Shown here piece after piece: positions 49,099-57,950 of a stretch of DNA of 62,780 bases. Under the pieces are notes generated by a model. It had not been told where the DNA came from, searched no databases, and saw only the letters and a program-made list of their open reading frames with translations. The DNA comes from Caldilineae bacterium (lineage in GTDB: Bacteria; Chloroflexota; Anaerolineae; DUEN01): NCBI GenBank assembly GCA_011176545.1, contig DUEN01000001.1:1-62780 (forward strand), written 5' to 3'. Both the position numbers and the translations under genes were made by a program. Positions within the stretch are counted from its first letter, which is position 1. The number at the start of each line of letters is the position of its first letter.

Positions 49099-51277
49099 TC
49101 CCCATCGTACACATGAGGATGTCGCGCGTTGAGAGGCCCCCAGGGAGCTCGACGCGCAACCGATTTGCCACGACCGGCTCTCCCCAAGGATCACGGGCGG
49201 ATACGATGACGACTGGGATGTGGCGGATCTTGGGATCAGCGTTCTTCTCCGCCAGTACCTGATAGCCATCCTGATCCGGTAGGCCGAGATCAAGGAACAC
49301 GGCGTCGGGTTGACGGCTCCGCATGAATTCGAGGGCTTGCTCTCCATCGCTAGCGCGCAGGATGCGATATCCTCGTCCGGCGGAACGAAGTTGCCGAGCG
49401 ATCAAGCGCGCCATGGTGACATCATCCTCGACGACCAAAAGGCACCCGCTCGGAGGGGCAATCCGTTGGGCGGCCTCCAGCAGCTCTTCCCGGGTTACAG
49501 GCTTGACGAGGTACTCAACCACGTTCAGATGCTCGCAAGCTTCCGCCTTTCCAGGGATGTAACAACTCACAACCACTGTCCGATCTGATAAGTCGAGCAT
49601 CCTCCGGATGAGACCTCTGTCCTCCATGATCCCGGCATCATTGACAAGGAGCACCTCAGGGGGATTCTCCTTGAGCTCCGCTCTCAGTTCCTCCAAATTC
49701 TCTACTTTGATGATCTCCACATCCTCAAACAACGCGCGAGCCTGATGGTCCAACACCCCATCCCGTTCCATGATCAAGAGCCGCGGCTTTGGCTTCGGCA
49801 ATCGGACACGCCGACGGATACGCGGCTCGTGAGTCGTATAAGGGTTAACCCAACGAAGCGCATCGGATGCGCCATCTCCATCAAGGGAGACCTCCGGCTG
49901 AAGGGGAAGGGAGAAGGAGAAGCTCGTTCCCACGCCTGGTTCACTTTCCACCCACATCTCCCCTTTATGAAGCTCTACCAACCGCTTACTGATGCTTAAC
50001 CCCAGGCCACTTCCCCCATGCACGCGCCTGGTGGAGCCATCCAGTTGCCGAAATGGCTCGAAGATCTTCTCCAAATCCTCCTGACGAATCCCCGGGCCTG
50101 TATCGCTCACGCTGATCACGACGCGTTTCTCATCCACCCTGGCCTTTACAGTAGCTCCTCCCGTCTGTGTAAAACGACCAGCATTGCTGAGGAGATTGAG
50201 AATCACCTGTCGCGTGCGCAACCGATCGCAATAAACTAAAGGGAGGCTTTCCGGCAACTCCACTTTCAGATACAACCCCTTCGCCTGGTAAAGTGGAACG
50301 ACCGCCTGAGCTGCTTCCTCTATGACACGGGAGAGATCCGTCCATTCTCGATTCAGGCTAAATCGTCCAGCTTCAATCTGGCTTAGATCGAGCACATCAT
50401 TGATGAGTTGGGCGAGATGTTTAGCATTCCGATGAATGACGCCGATATCGGACAACAACGGTCGGGGCAGCTTAGGCCCATAAGCCGTAGGAGATTGGAC
50501 GATCATCTCGCTGAAGCCGATGATCATATTGAGCGGAGTACGCAACTCATGACTGACATTGGCGACGAACTCTTCCTTAGCGCGTCGTGCGGCCTCCGCC
50601 TCCATCCGACTGGCTCGAAGCAACTCATACAATCGGCTTAATTGAGCGTAGGCCTCCTCCAGCTCTCGGTTCGCCTCGCTCAAGGCCAGACGATGCTCTC
50701 GCGCTTCCTCCAACAATGCATGCGCCCTCTGGTAATAGGTAAACAATTGCTCCATGATCGCCCGCCGCGGCCCTTCACGAGCCCATTCCAGCGCGCAGAT
50801 CATGCCGATGAGAAAAGCGATGGGAACGCCCTCCCTCGGAGAAATCCAGGGGGTAGCTTCCCAGGGTCCAGGTAAAAGACACGGGATCACGAGGAGCCCT
50901 ACGACTATGCCAGCCTTCCATCCTAACTCTGTAACCGCCAAGATGACAGGCACAAGGAAAAACGATGCCGCCCCCGGGCCAGACCACCAGCGCGCGGCAA
51001 GCCAAGCGATCGCGACACTTCCCAGGATGAAGCCCACGAGGCTCAAACGGGCATTGAAGCGGGAAAGCCCATAACAGAGGATGACGACGCTGAACGCGAG
51101 CAACGGAAGATAGACCACCTGAGGAGGCTGTAGAACCCAATGATCGAAGATAAGGAGAGAGATCCCATAGAGGGTGAATAGGACGAAGAGCTTCCATTGA
51201 TTCTCGATCTTCAGATATTCCCATTCCCGATCCGGTTGCACGGCGATGCGTCCCTCAAGGGTTTGCATCCCTTCCAT
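49034..51277 (-). CDS. hybrid sensor histidine kinase with pseudo-receiver and receiver
   Basis: A 747-residue membrane sensor: five to six helices (about 28-165), a coiled-coil region (about 175-235), HisKA with H243 in VSHELRTPLN, an ATPase domain (LNLLSNAGRFTQTGG, VSDTGPGIRQEDLEKIF, GGSGLGLSISKRL), a degenerate receiver (LLIMERDGVLDHQARALFE, no acceptor Asp at the usual site) and a final receiver (LLVVEDDVTMARLIARQL, VFLDLGLPDQDGYQVL). The signal may be a membrane or lipid state because no extracellular domain is visible. It overlaps tail-to-tail with the response-regulator-like gene at 47887-49098, its likely partner. Confidence 0.92.
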   Translation of the reverse strand: MEGMQTLEGRIAVQPDREWEYLKIENQWKLFVLFTLYGISLLIFDHWVLQPPQVVYLPLLAFSVVILCYGLSRFNARLSLVGFILGSVAIAWLAARWWSGPGAASFFLVPVILAVTELGWKAGIVVGLLVIPCLLPGPWEATPWISPREGVPIAFLIGMICALEWAREGPRRAIMEQLFTYYQRAHALLEEAREHRLALSEANRELEEAYAQLSRLYELLRASRMEAEAARRAKEEFVANVSHELRTPLNMIIGFSEMIVQSPTAYGPKLPRPLLSDIGVIHRNAKHLAQLINDVLDLSQIEAGRFSLNREWTDLSRVIEEAAQAVVPLYQAKGLYLKVELPESLPLVYCDRLRTRQVILNLLSNAGRFTQTGGATVKARVDEKRVVISVSDTGPGIRQEDLEKIFEPFRQLDGSTRRVHGGSGLGLSISKRLVELHKGEMWVESEPGVGTSFSFSLPLQPEVSLDGDGASDALRWVNPYTTHEPRIRRRVRLPKPKPRLLIMERDGVLDHQARALFEDVEIIKVENLEELRAELKENPPEVLLVNDAGIMEDRGLIRRMLDLSDRTVVVSCYIPGKAEACEHLNVVEYLVKPVTREELLEAAQRIAPPSGCLLVVEDDVTMARLIARQLRSAGRGYRILRASDGEQALEFMRSRQPDAVFLDLGLPDQDGYQVLAEKNADPKIRHIPVVIVSARDPWGEPVVANRLRVELPGGLSTRDILMCTMGISQALSVHSSPLPEPSGMLVG

Positions 51278-51325
51278 GGCCCCCCCTTAGATCATCAGCC
51301 ACTCAACACAAGCATATCCCAGAAG

Positions 51326-51489
51326 GGGCAATCGGTTGATCACCCCTGGACTTTGGTCTTTCTCTTTAAGTGCCCATATATACAGCCTCTTTTGTGACAT
51401 CGTACTATATCTTGGTGTGGATGACGAAAGGCGCGACCTTTCGCCACCCTAAAGGCCAACCTTGAGAGGGCAAACCGGTTGATCATCCC
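51326..51489. repeat. spaced direct repeats GGGCAAnCGGTTGATCA in the kinase-aminotransferase gap
   Basis: GGGCAATCGGTTGATCACCC (51326-51345) recurs as GGGCAAACCGGTTGATCATC (51468-51487), 142 nt apart; a CGAAAGG/CCTTTCG hairpin lies between (51425-51443). The gap 51278-51558 has no gene. The repeats could be operator sites for the kinase gene. Confidence 0.5.
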
Positions 51490-51558
51490 GCCTAACAGCC
51501 AAGTTAACGATCTCAATAGAGGCCCTGGTCTATAATCGGACGCATCCTTGACGTCTCC

Positions 51559-52728
51559 TCATAGCCGGGAGAGCACCTCTCCCATGCGGTTTAACCCTTC
51601 CTGTATGCTCTCCACGGACGTCGCATAGCTCAGGCGCAGGAACCCTTCGCCGTGCGCCCCAAAGGAGTCCCCCGGCAGCGTCGCCACGCCCCCCTCTACG
51701 AGCAGCTTCTCGGCCAACTCCCACGAGTTCAGCCCCGTGTCCTCGATGCTGGGGAAGACGTAGAAGGCCCCCTGGGGCTCGAGGCAGCGAACGCCCGGCA
51801 GCTGGTTTAATCCCTCGACGATGATGTCACGGCGGCGCCGGAATTCCGCCACCATCCGCTCCACCGGCTCCTGCGGCCCGGTCAGCGCGGCGATCCCCGC
51901 CCACTGGGTGAACGCGGCCACACAGGAGTTGGAGTTGATCTGCAACCGTACGATATGAGGCGCGAGGTCGGGCGGGAACACCCCATACCCCAGCCGCCAG
52001 CCGGTCATCGCATAGGTCTTCGAGAACCCATCCAGGATGATCGTCCGCTCGCACATGCCCGGAAGGGAGGCGATGGAATGGTGCTCTCCATTGTAGAGGA
52101 TGCGGCTGTAGATCTCGTCCGAGAGTACATAAAAATCATACCTCTGCGCCAGCTCGGCGATCCGCTCCAGGTCGCCCTGGGTGAGCACGCCGCCGGTCGG
52201 GTTCTGAGGCGAGTTGATGATCAGAAGCTTGGTGCGATCGCTCACCAACCTGGACAGCTCCTCCACGTCAAACCGAAACGCGTTCTCCATGTAGAGCGGC
52301 GCGGGCACGGGCTTGGCCCCGATGAAATGGACCATAGACTCGTAGATGGGGAAGCCCGGATCGGGATAGACGCACTCATCCCCCGGCTCCAACAGCGCCA
52401 GCATGGTGAAGAACACGATGGGCTTGGCACCCGGCGTGACCACCACGCAGTCCGGACTCACGGCACATCCGCGCGTCCTCTCGATATCCGCGGCGATGGC
52501 CTCCCGCAGGGGGAGGATGCCAGCCGCGGGCGTATAATGGGTCTCCCCCCGATGCAACGCCTCGATGGCCGCCTCGACGATATGCTCCGGCGTGTCGAAA
52601 TCAGGCTCGCCGATCTCCATGTGGACGATCGTTCGCCCCTGCGCCTCCAACTCCCTCGCTCGCGCCAGCACCTCCAACGCGGATTCGCTCTTCAGTCGAG
52701 ACATCGCGGCTGCTACCTTCATACTCAC
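51559..52728 (-). CDS. pyridoxal-phosphate aminotransferase, class I (aspartate aminotransferase family)
   Basis: A 389-residue fold-type I aminotransferase of the AspB/AlaT-like subgroup: VHMEIGEPDFDTPEHIVEAA, THYTPAAGILPLREAIAADI, SPQNPTGGVLTQ (carboxylate/PLP contacts), DEIYSRILYNGE, and the PLP lysine in ILDGFSKTYAMTGWRLGYG. It moves an amino group between an amino acid and a 2-oxo acid; the donor cannot be fixed. The GTG at 52728 is 5 nt after GGAGG and overlaps the stop of the upstream membrane-protein gene. It is the last gene of the polysaccharide cluster. Confidence 0.93.
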   Translation of the reverse strand: MSMKVAAAMSRLKSESALEVLARARELEAQGRTIVHMEIGEPDFDTPEHIVEAAIEALHRGETHYTPAAGILPLREAIAADIERTRGCAVSPDCVVVTPGAKPIVFFTMLALLEPGDECVYPDPGFPIYESMVHFIGAKPVPAPLYMENAFRFDVEELSRLVSDRTKLLIINSPQNPTGGVLTQGDLERIAELAQRYDFYVLSDEIYSRILYNGEHHSIASLPGMCERTIILDGFSKTYAMTGWRLGYGVFPPDLAPHIVRLQINSNSCVAAFTQWAGIAALTGPQEPVERMVAEFRRRRDIIVEGLNQLPGVRCLEPQGAFYVFPSIEDTGLNSWELAEKLLVEGGVATLPGDSFGAHGEGFLRLSYATSVESIQEGLNRMGEVLSRL

Positions 52729-53366
52729 CCGTTCCTCCTTTCACTTCGACTCAGGCCGACCCATCCCAGGGCCAGCAAGATCAACCCCAACGTCATCACA
52801 ACCGGTCCCCAGCCGATGGTGATCGGGCGCCCGTAGACCTTATCCAACGCTGGCCGGACGATCCCGAACTGCCATACGGGCACGAAGGCGGCGAATAGGC
52901 TCAACGGCACCAGGACGCAACTCAGGTATGCCGGCCGGACGCGCCTCAATAGCGGCGCCACCGCGGCGATGATCAGACAAACGACAATAGCGACGATTTG
53001 CAACCGGAACTCCGGCTGCCGAAAGGTCACCGGCGACCAGGCGGGCGGCAACATGGCCAGCGCGGCCGAGATGGAACAGGCCCAGGCGAGAGCCCGCAGG
53101 CCCATTGGCCAGCGCGCGGCGGGCTGCCATGCCAGCAGGCTCAGCGACAGACTCAACGCCACCAGGGGCAGATAAAAGCCCTCACGCAGGATACGGATCT
53201 CATGACGGCGATACTCCGGCAGGAACTTCACGTACTCGGCCAGATCCACGCCGGGGATGACCAACGCCGCCGCCTTATGCGCCACCCATGGCCCCCAATA
53301 GCCAGCAGCGGTGAGGATCAACGCCGCCGCCAGGATCACCGACCACAACGCCCGGCGAGGGATCAC
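52725..53366 (-). CDS. uncharacterised integral membrane protein
   Basis: A 213-residue protein with about six hydrophobic segments (ALWSVILAAALILTAAGYWG; FYLPLVALSLSLSLLAW; LRALAWACSISAALAMLPP; LQIVAIVVCLIIAAVAPLL; LSCVLVPLSLFAAFVPVW; VVMTLGLILLALGWVGL) and a loop with VDLAEYVKFLPEYRRHEI. I do not recognise the family. The GTG at 53366 overlaps the stop of the glycosyltransferase gene and has GGGAGG 6 nt upstream; the aminotransferase start overlaps its own stop. The tight coupling suggests a role in the surface-glycan cluster. Confidence 0.7.
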   Translation of the reverse strand: MIPRRALWSVILAAALILTAAGYWGPWVAHKAAALVIPGVDLAEYVKFLPEYRRHEIRILREGFYLPLVALSLSLSLLAWQPAARWPMGLRALAWACSISAALAMLPPAWSPVTFRQPEFRLQIVAIVVCLIIAAVAPLLRRVRPAYLSCVLVPLSLFAAFVPVWQFGIVRPALDKVYGRPITIGWGPVVMTLGLILLALGWVGLSRSERRNG

Positions 53367-54508
53367 GGATTGCCTCCCAGCGCCTTCGCGTAAGCTCCCA
53401 ACAACCGTCGGGCCGCGGCCTCCCACGTGAACCGCCGCGCCTGAGCAGGCCCAGCCGCACAGGCATACTCCCGCCACGCTTCATCACGCAACAGCCGATC
53501 CAGCGCCTCCGCCAGCGCCGTCATATCCTCGGCCGGCACCCGCAGCGCGACGTCTCCCACCACCTCGGGCAGCGACGAATTGTCCCCCACTAGGGTGGGG
53601 ACTCCACATGCCATCGCCTCTAACGGGGGGATGCCGAACCCCTCATATAGAGAAGGAAAGGCGAAGGCATCCGCCAGCGAGTATAACGCAGGCAGGTCTT
53701 CGTCAGGCACGAACCCCAGGAAATGCACCCAATCGCTGATCCCCAGCCGCTCCGGCTCGCGCAGGATGTCCTCGTACAGCCACCCGCGTCCCCCGACGAT
53801 GATCAGATGTTGAGGAGGGGCCCATCGCCGCCTCACATGGGCGTAGGCCTGGATCAGCCGTACGTAGTTCTTACGCGGCTCCAGCCGCCCCACGCTGAGG
53901 ATGAACCGCTGAGGCAATCCATATCGGATGCGCACAGCGTTCAATCGCGCCTCATCCTCCACCCGCCGAAAGGTTGGGCTGACCCCCGCGGGGACCACGC
54001 TGATCTTCTCCCCCGGGACATCGAGCAGCTCCATCAGATCGCGACGGGTGCTCTCCGAATCGGCCAAGACGTGGGATGCACGGGCGACGGCCCTGGGGAC
54101 CTCGACTGAGAGGAAGGAGCGCAACCTGGGATCGGCGCACTCGGGCACCCGCAGAAAGGAGAGGTCATGAATAGTCACGACCCCGATCGCCCGCCGCAGT
54201 GGGGGCAAGATGTAGTCCGGCGAGTGGTACAGGTCCACGCGTCCAGTCAGCCACTCGGCAGGTAGAGGGACGCGCAGCCGATGCCAGACCCGCGTCATCA
54301 TCCGCTCCGAGAGCGGGATCGAGCGCCATTTCATGTGGGCCGGCCAGTCGCGCGGGCTGGTATAGCGTCCCATCACGAACAGGCGGATCTCCATATCCGA
54401 CGGGACGGAGAGGTCGGCCAGCGCATCGATCAGGCCGCGCGTATATCGCCCAATGCCCGCAGTCTGGGCCAGAGCGGGCGTGTAATTAATGGCAATGAGC
54501 GCGCTCAT
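53363..54508 (-). CDS. glycosyltransferase family 4 (mannosyltransferase-like)
   Basis: A 381-residue GT-B glycosyltransferase. N-terminal acceptor domain: INYTPALAQTAGIGRYTRGL, LYHSPDYILPPLRRAIGVVT, IHDLSFLRVPECADPR. C-terminal nucleotide-sugar domain: ILSVGRLEPRKNYVRLIQAY, FLGFVPDEDLPALYSLADAF and FPSLYEGFGIPPLEAMACG with the E-x7-E motif. It transfers a hexose, perhaps mannose, from a nucleotide sugar at the cytoplasmic face of the membrane. It is 18 nt downstream of the GtrA-like gene and overlaps the membrane-protein gene. Confidence 0.92.
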   Translation of the reverse strand: MSALIAINYTPALAQTAGIGRYTRGLIDALADLSVPSDMEIRLFVMGRYTSPRDWPAHMKWRSIPLSERMMTRVWHRLRVPLPAEWLTGRVDLYHSPDYILPPLRRAIGVVTIHDLSFLRVPECADPRLRSFLSVEVPRAVARASHVLADSESTRRDLMELLDVPGEKISVVPAGVSPTFRRVEDEARLNAVRIRYGLPQRFILSVGRLEPRKNYVRLIQAYAHVRRRWAPPQHLIIVGGRGWLYEDILREPERLGISDWVHFLGFVPDEDLPALYSLADAFAFPSLYEGFGIPPLEAMACGVPTLVGDNSSLPEVVGDVALRVPAEDMTALAEALDRLLRDEAWREYACAAGPAQARRFTWEAAARRLLGAYAKALGGNP

Positions 54509-54526
54509 CGTCGGCCAAGCGAAGGG

Positions 54527-55096
54527 CTACAGGCCCCGATAGGTCCATAACCGATTGGCACCGAAATTCCAGAAGAGCACGACACCTATGGCGAACATCT
54601 TCGCCAGGTTGTAATCCCATGGGTCGGGGATGAATCCCCTGATCAGATGATACACCGTCAACAAGACCACATTATTAATGAACAGGCCGATGATGTTCAC
54701 CAACGCGAACTGAGGGAGCTGCGTACGGATAGGACGGGTGCGACTCTCAGGGAACGTCCACAACCGATTCCAGGTGAAATTGTTCAAAACCGCGGCAGAG
54801 AAGGAGACGGAGTTCGCGTACAGGAGGGGCCATCCCGCCAGCTTGACCAGCGCGTTCAGGATGGATAGATCCACGACCATCCCACATGCCCCTACCGTCG
54901 CGAAACGGAAAAAGCGCTTGATCTCCTTCGGCGTGATGTAGTCCCTGATCAGCGGGTGCCTCAGGATAGGGCCGATCAGCGGCCAGCGCATCAGATTCCA
55001 TAACAACGACGCCAGCCACGTATCCTCACGCCCCTCATCGGGGCTTGGGAACTCCTGAGCGGTCGATTCAGGTTGCATGATCCTACGTAGCATCAT
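54527..55096 (-). CDS. GtrA-family membrane protein
   Basis: A 189-residue protein with a soluble N-terminus and four helices of GtrA type: FFRFATVGACGMVVDLSILN, LYANSVSFSAAVLNNFTWNR (NF.wNR.wtF family mark), FALVNIIGLFINNVVLLTVY and AKMFAIGVVLFWNFGANRLW. GtrA proteins are thought to flip polyprenyl-phosphate sugars. The start is uncertain: ATGs exist at 55120, 55096 and 55078; I take 55096. It overlaps the end of the O-antigen ligase gene and is followed by a GT4 gene, a normal grouping in cell-surface glycan synthesis. Confidence 0.85.
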   Translation of the reverse strand: MMLRRIMQPESTAQEFPSPDEGREDTWLASLLWNLMRWPLIGPILRHPLIRDYITPKEIKRFFRFATVGACGMVVDLSILNALVKLAGWPLLYANSVSFSAAVLNNFTWNRLWTFPESRTRPIRTQLPQFALVNIIGLFINNVVLLTVYHLIRGFIPDPWDYNLAKMFAIGVVLFWNFGANRLWTYRGL

Positions 55097-56567
55097 GGTT
55101 CGCGTTCGCCTCATCGTCAAGGTAAGCGTTGAGCACCGTGAGAGCCCCCAACAGCAGCGCCAGGTGAAGGATCATGTGCTGCACATACAGGTTGTCGAAC
55201 AGGTTGTGAACGCTCAGATGGGTCAACACGCCCAACACGCCGATCGCCAACGCCTGGGGCCATGCCCGCCAATCACGGATGCGCCGGACTACCCATATGA
55301 AGACGACGGCGCCCGCCACCAGATAGGCCGTCAGGCCCATAAGTCCCGCCTCGGCTGCCATGTTGAGGTAATAGTTATGGGCATGCCCCAGCGGCTCGTA
55401 CCATCGGGGTAACGCGTAGGCCGGATACGCCGCAGCGTAATTCCCGATCCCCACGCCCAGCCAGGGATAATCGCTGAACATGGACCAGGCGGCCCACCAT
55501 TGCGCCAGGCGCTGCACGATGGGGAAATTCGCGTCGGTCACCTCAAGAGTGCGTGGGTCGGTAAACCTGGCATACTCGATGAATCCGCCCATGCGCGCTT
55601 GCACCGCGGCGACCATCCAGCCGCCCGTGTACCCAATCACCAGGAGAAGCGCCACTCCGATCACGCCGGCCAACGCGACGCCCCCGGCCGACCGCCACCC
55701 ACGCGCCAGGATCACAGCGGTCATCGCCGCGGCGAAGCCCAACCAGGCGCCTCGCGACCAACTGGCCCCGATCCCCAGTACGATGACGCCGGCCGCGGCG
55801 GCCCACGCGAGCATCCCGGCCACGGATCGCCACCATCCTGGGCCGTTGACGTCCCGCCGGCGCCATACCCGGGCCAGCCCCCACCAGGCCAGGCTGATAG
55901 CCACGGGCGCCACCAGCCCCAGATATCCGCCGAACGGGTTGGGCTGGCGGAACGTCCCATACGCCCGCACGAAGCGTCCCAGGATCAGGAACTGGCTGGG
56001 ACCGATGGCGCGGGCGAACTGATATAACCCCAACGCGGCCTGGGCAACGCCCGCCAAGATCAGCGCGCCAACCAGCCAGGGCACCCGTCGCGGCGGCAGC
56101 ACGGCCACCACGATCACATAAAGGAGCACCCCCTCCGCCCACTTCACCACCTCCACCAGCGCCTCCTTGAGGGACCAGGCGCCGGGGAGGGTGGCCAGGA
56201 ACGCCCCCATCAACAGGAGGCCAGGCCAGAGCAAGGGAGCGTGCGGGATGACGATGGCCCGTCTGGCGACCCCTCGCGCCAGCCAGGCACCCATCACCAG
56301 CAAGAGCAGCAACTCATTTGCGTCCGCCGCGGCCTGGGCGATCGGCAGGGGCATGAGCGGGCCGAAGGGGATCGCCACGGCGATGAGCAAGAGCCCTAGC
56401 CAGGGATAGACAAGAACGGCCAAAGCAACGCCCGTCCCGATGAACAGGGCCGCGCTCCATCTCAGAGGGGCCAGGGCCAACCCCATGGCCAGAACCAGCA
56501 AGGCAGCCCCCCAAAGGGCCACCTGGATCGCCTCATGCCACGTGGGCCATCGCTGAACCCGGATCAC
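55083..56567 (-). CDS. O-antigen ligase/WaaL-family polymer membrane protein
   Basis: A 494-residue protein with about 10-12 helices and the Wzy_C-type loop: ANFPIVQRLAQWWAAWSMFS, then GVGIGNYAAAYPAYALPRWY, HAHNYYLNMAAEAGLMGL. The His in HAHNYYL is the usual catalytic-loop His. It joins or polymerises lipid-linked glycan at the outer membrane face. GTG at 56567 is chosen because GGAGGGGG lies just upstream and the strong promoter at 56592-56620 excludes the longer reading. It leads the ligase-GtrA-GT4-membrane protein-aminotransferase operon. Confidence 0.9.
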   Translation of the reverse strand: MIRVQRWPTWHEAIQVALWGAALLVLAMGLALAPLRWSAALFIGTGVALAVLVYPWLGLLLIAVAIPFGPLMPLPIAQAAADANELLLLLVMGAWLARGVARRAIVIPHAPLLWPGLLLMGAFLATLPGAWSLKEALVEVVKWAEGVLLYVIVVAVLPPRRVPWLVGALILAGVAQAALGLYQFARAIGPSQFLILGRFVRAYGTFRQPNPFGGYLGLVAPVAISLAWWGLARVWRRRDVNGPGWWRSVAGMLAWAAAAGVIVLGIGASWSRGAWLGFAAAMTAVILARGWRSAGGVALAGVIGVALLLVIGYTGGWMVAAVQARMGGFIEYARFTDPRTLEVTDANFPIVQRLAQWWAAWSMFSDYPWLGVGIGNYAAAYPAYALPRWYEPLGHAHNYYLNMAAEAGLMGLTAYLVAGAVVFIWVVRRIRDWRAWPQALAIGVLGVLTHLSVHNLFDNLYVQHMILHLALLLGALTVLNAYLDDEANANHDAT

Positions 56568-56591
56568 GTCACCCCCTCCGAACACGGCGCT

Positions 56592-56620
56592 ATCATACGG
56601 CAACGGATACCCTTTGTCAA
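56592..56620 (-). promoter_or_regulatory. sigma-70-type promoter of the surface-glycan operon
   Basis: Minus strand: perfect TTGACA (56615-56620), 17-bp spacer, TATGAT (56592-56597). Start site near 56585, about 18 nt before the GTG. Confidence 0.85.
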
Positions 56621-56642
56621 TCACGTATAGGCCTTTCCTCCT

Positions 56643-56670
56643 TTGACGCCGCGACCACAGGTGTTATAAT
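56643..56670 (+). promoter_or_regulatory. sigma-70-type promoter of the Nudix gene
   Basis: TTGACG (56643-56648), 16-bp spacer, perfect TATAAT (56665-56670); divergent from and only 22 bp away from the glycan-operon promoter. Confidence 0.8.
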
Positions 56671-56706
56671 CGCGTGCCAGCGCGCGAAGTGATGGGAGAG
56701 GGAGGC

Positions 56707-57138
56707 ATGTCGAAGGAGACCAGGACATATCGGGCGGCTGGCGGGGTGGTCATCGATGGGGATAGGGTGCTGCTTCTGAACCGTCCCGCTCGCGGGGAGA
56801 TCCGATTGCCCAAAGGGCATATTGAGCCAGGGGAGAGCGCGGCCGAGGCCGCCCTGCGCGAGGTGCGGGAGGAGACAGGCTACACCCGGCTCCATATTAT
56901 AGACGACCTGGGTGTCCAGACGGTGGAGTTCGATAATCCCTATGATGGGCATCACTATCGGCGTGATGAGCACTACTTCCTGATGCGCCTGGAGGGAGAA
57001 GAGCAAGTTGAGCGACCGGCTGGCGATGAGCAGTTCTCACCGTTCTGGGCCCCGCTGGAGGAAGCGGCCAGACTCCTCACCTTCGAAAGCGAACGGGACG
57101 TTGTCCGACGAGCCTGCCGGGCATTGGCGGGTGGATAA
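56707..57138 (+). CDS. Nudix hydrolase
   Basis: A 143-residue Nudix protein with a complete box [20 protein letters not shown] followed by TGY. It cleaves a nucleoside diphosphate linked to another group, such as a damaged nucleotide, ADP-sugar or diadenosine polyphosphate; the start ([20 protein letters not shown]) and [12 protein letters not shown] resemble ADP-ribose or Ap4A-type members. I choose the ATG at 56707, preceded by GAGAGGGAGG. Single gene with its own strong promoter. Confidence 0.9.
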   Translation: MSKETRTYRAAGGVVIDGDRVLLLNRPARGEIRLPKGHIEPGESAAEAALREVREETGYTRLHIIDDLGVQTVEFDNPYDGHHYRRDEHYFLMRLEGEEQVERPAGDEQFSPFWAPLEEAARLLTFESERDVVRRACRALAGG

Positions 57139-57366
57139 GGCATCCTGATCCCGATCCCCGTCCCGCCTTAGCTTCATACTGAGGGCATGTAAGGTGAATC
57201 CCTTACTCAATATCTCGTACCCAACATGGAGATATGACCCGCATATTGTGTCTTACATCTCCTTACTGCGCCAGGGAGGCTTCATATAACAACCTGGTTG
57301 AGTGTAAGACTATCACCATGTCATGGCCCGTTTTTGAAATCCACACACAATTCTTATGAAAACCTA

Positions 57367-57395
57367 TTGACGCTTGCGGTGTAACTGGTTATACT
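57367..57395 (+). promoter_or_regulatory. sigma-70-type promoter before the Cys-rich acidic protein
   Basis: TTGACG (57367-57372), 17-bp spacer, TATACT (57390-57395). It leaves a leader of about 140 nt. In 57139-57366 I see no gene or clear structured RNA, only AT-rich sequence. Confidence 0.75.
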
Positions 57396-57540
57396 GAAAA
57401 CCGAAACATCGAGTAGTTTCTCTCTGTGGTGTCGGCGAGATCGCAGGAGTACCAACACGCATGAGGGAGGCTATCGGCTACAGACTGAAACGATATCGTC
57501 ATAAACATAACAAACCATCTCTCGTGAGAGGGAGGAGGCC

Positions 57541-57807
57541 ATGCCGAGAGTGCGATGCCCGCAGCGCAACTGCGTGTTCTGGGACGAGGATTATTGCTCA
57601 GCCGAGGAAATCGAGCTGGATCCTGAGCAGCTCTCCTGCTTAACCATGGAGGAGCTTGAGGATGAGGTGATCGACGAAGAGGATGTGTGGGACGATGAGG
57701 ATCTCCTAGAGGACGATGATATCTGGGCTGAGGACGAGGACGACTGGCTAGAGGAGGAAGAAGATGAACTGGACAGCTTCGTCCTCAGCGATGAAGATGA
57801 GTGGTGA
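57541..57807 (+). CDS. small Cys-rich protein with hyperacidic tail (DUF1540-like N-terminus)
   Basis: An 88-residue protein. Residues 4-33 hold four Cys in the pattern C-x4-C-x7-C-x12-13-C (RCPQRNCVFWDEDYCSAEEI, then LSC), resembling DUF1540 domains, which are probably small metal-binding folds. The remaining 55 residues are almost only Asp, Glu and hydrophobics (DEEDVWDDEDLLEDDDIWAE onward), with no Lys or Arg. GGAGGAGG precedes the ATG, and a strong promoter lies upstream, so the gene is probably well expressed. The tail could mimic nucleic acid or bind cations or basic proteins; this is inference. Confidence 0.8.
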   Translation: MPRVRCPQRNCVFWDEDYCSAEEIELDPEQLSCLTMEELEDEVIDEEDVWDDEDLLEDDDIWAEDEDDWLEEEEDELDSFVLSDEDEW

Positions 57808-57950
57808 ATAGAAAAGCGACATCCTTCATAATCATCATACGCAGCCTCATCGTGCCGAGGGGAGCGGCGCAGGGACAGGAGGGTCCTATGCGCCTTTTGT
57901 TTATTTGAAGCGGCCAGGTGGAGCATCATCGCGGAGGAAAGGAGTATGAT

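Noticed and set aside
51530-51540. TATAAT near 51532 as a promoter
   Set aside because: No -35 box at the right distance and no downstream gene on that strand.
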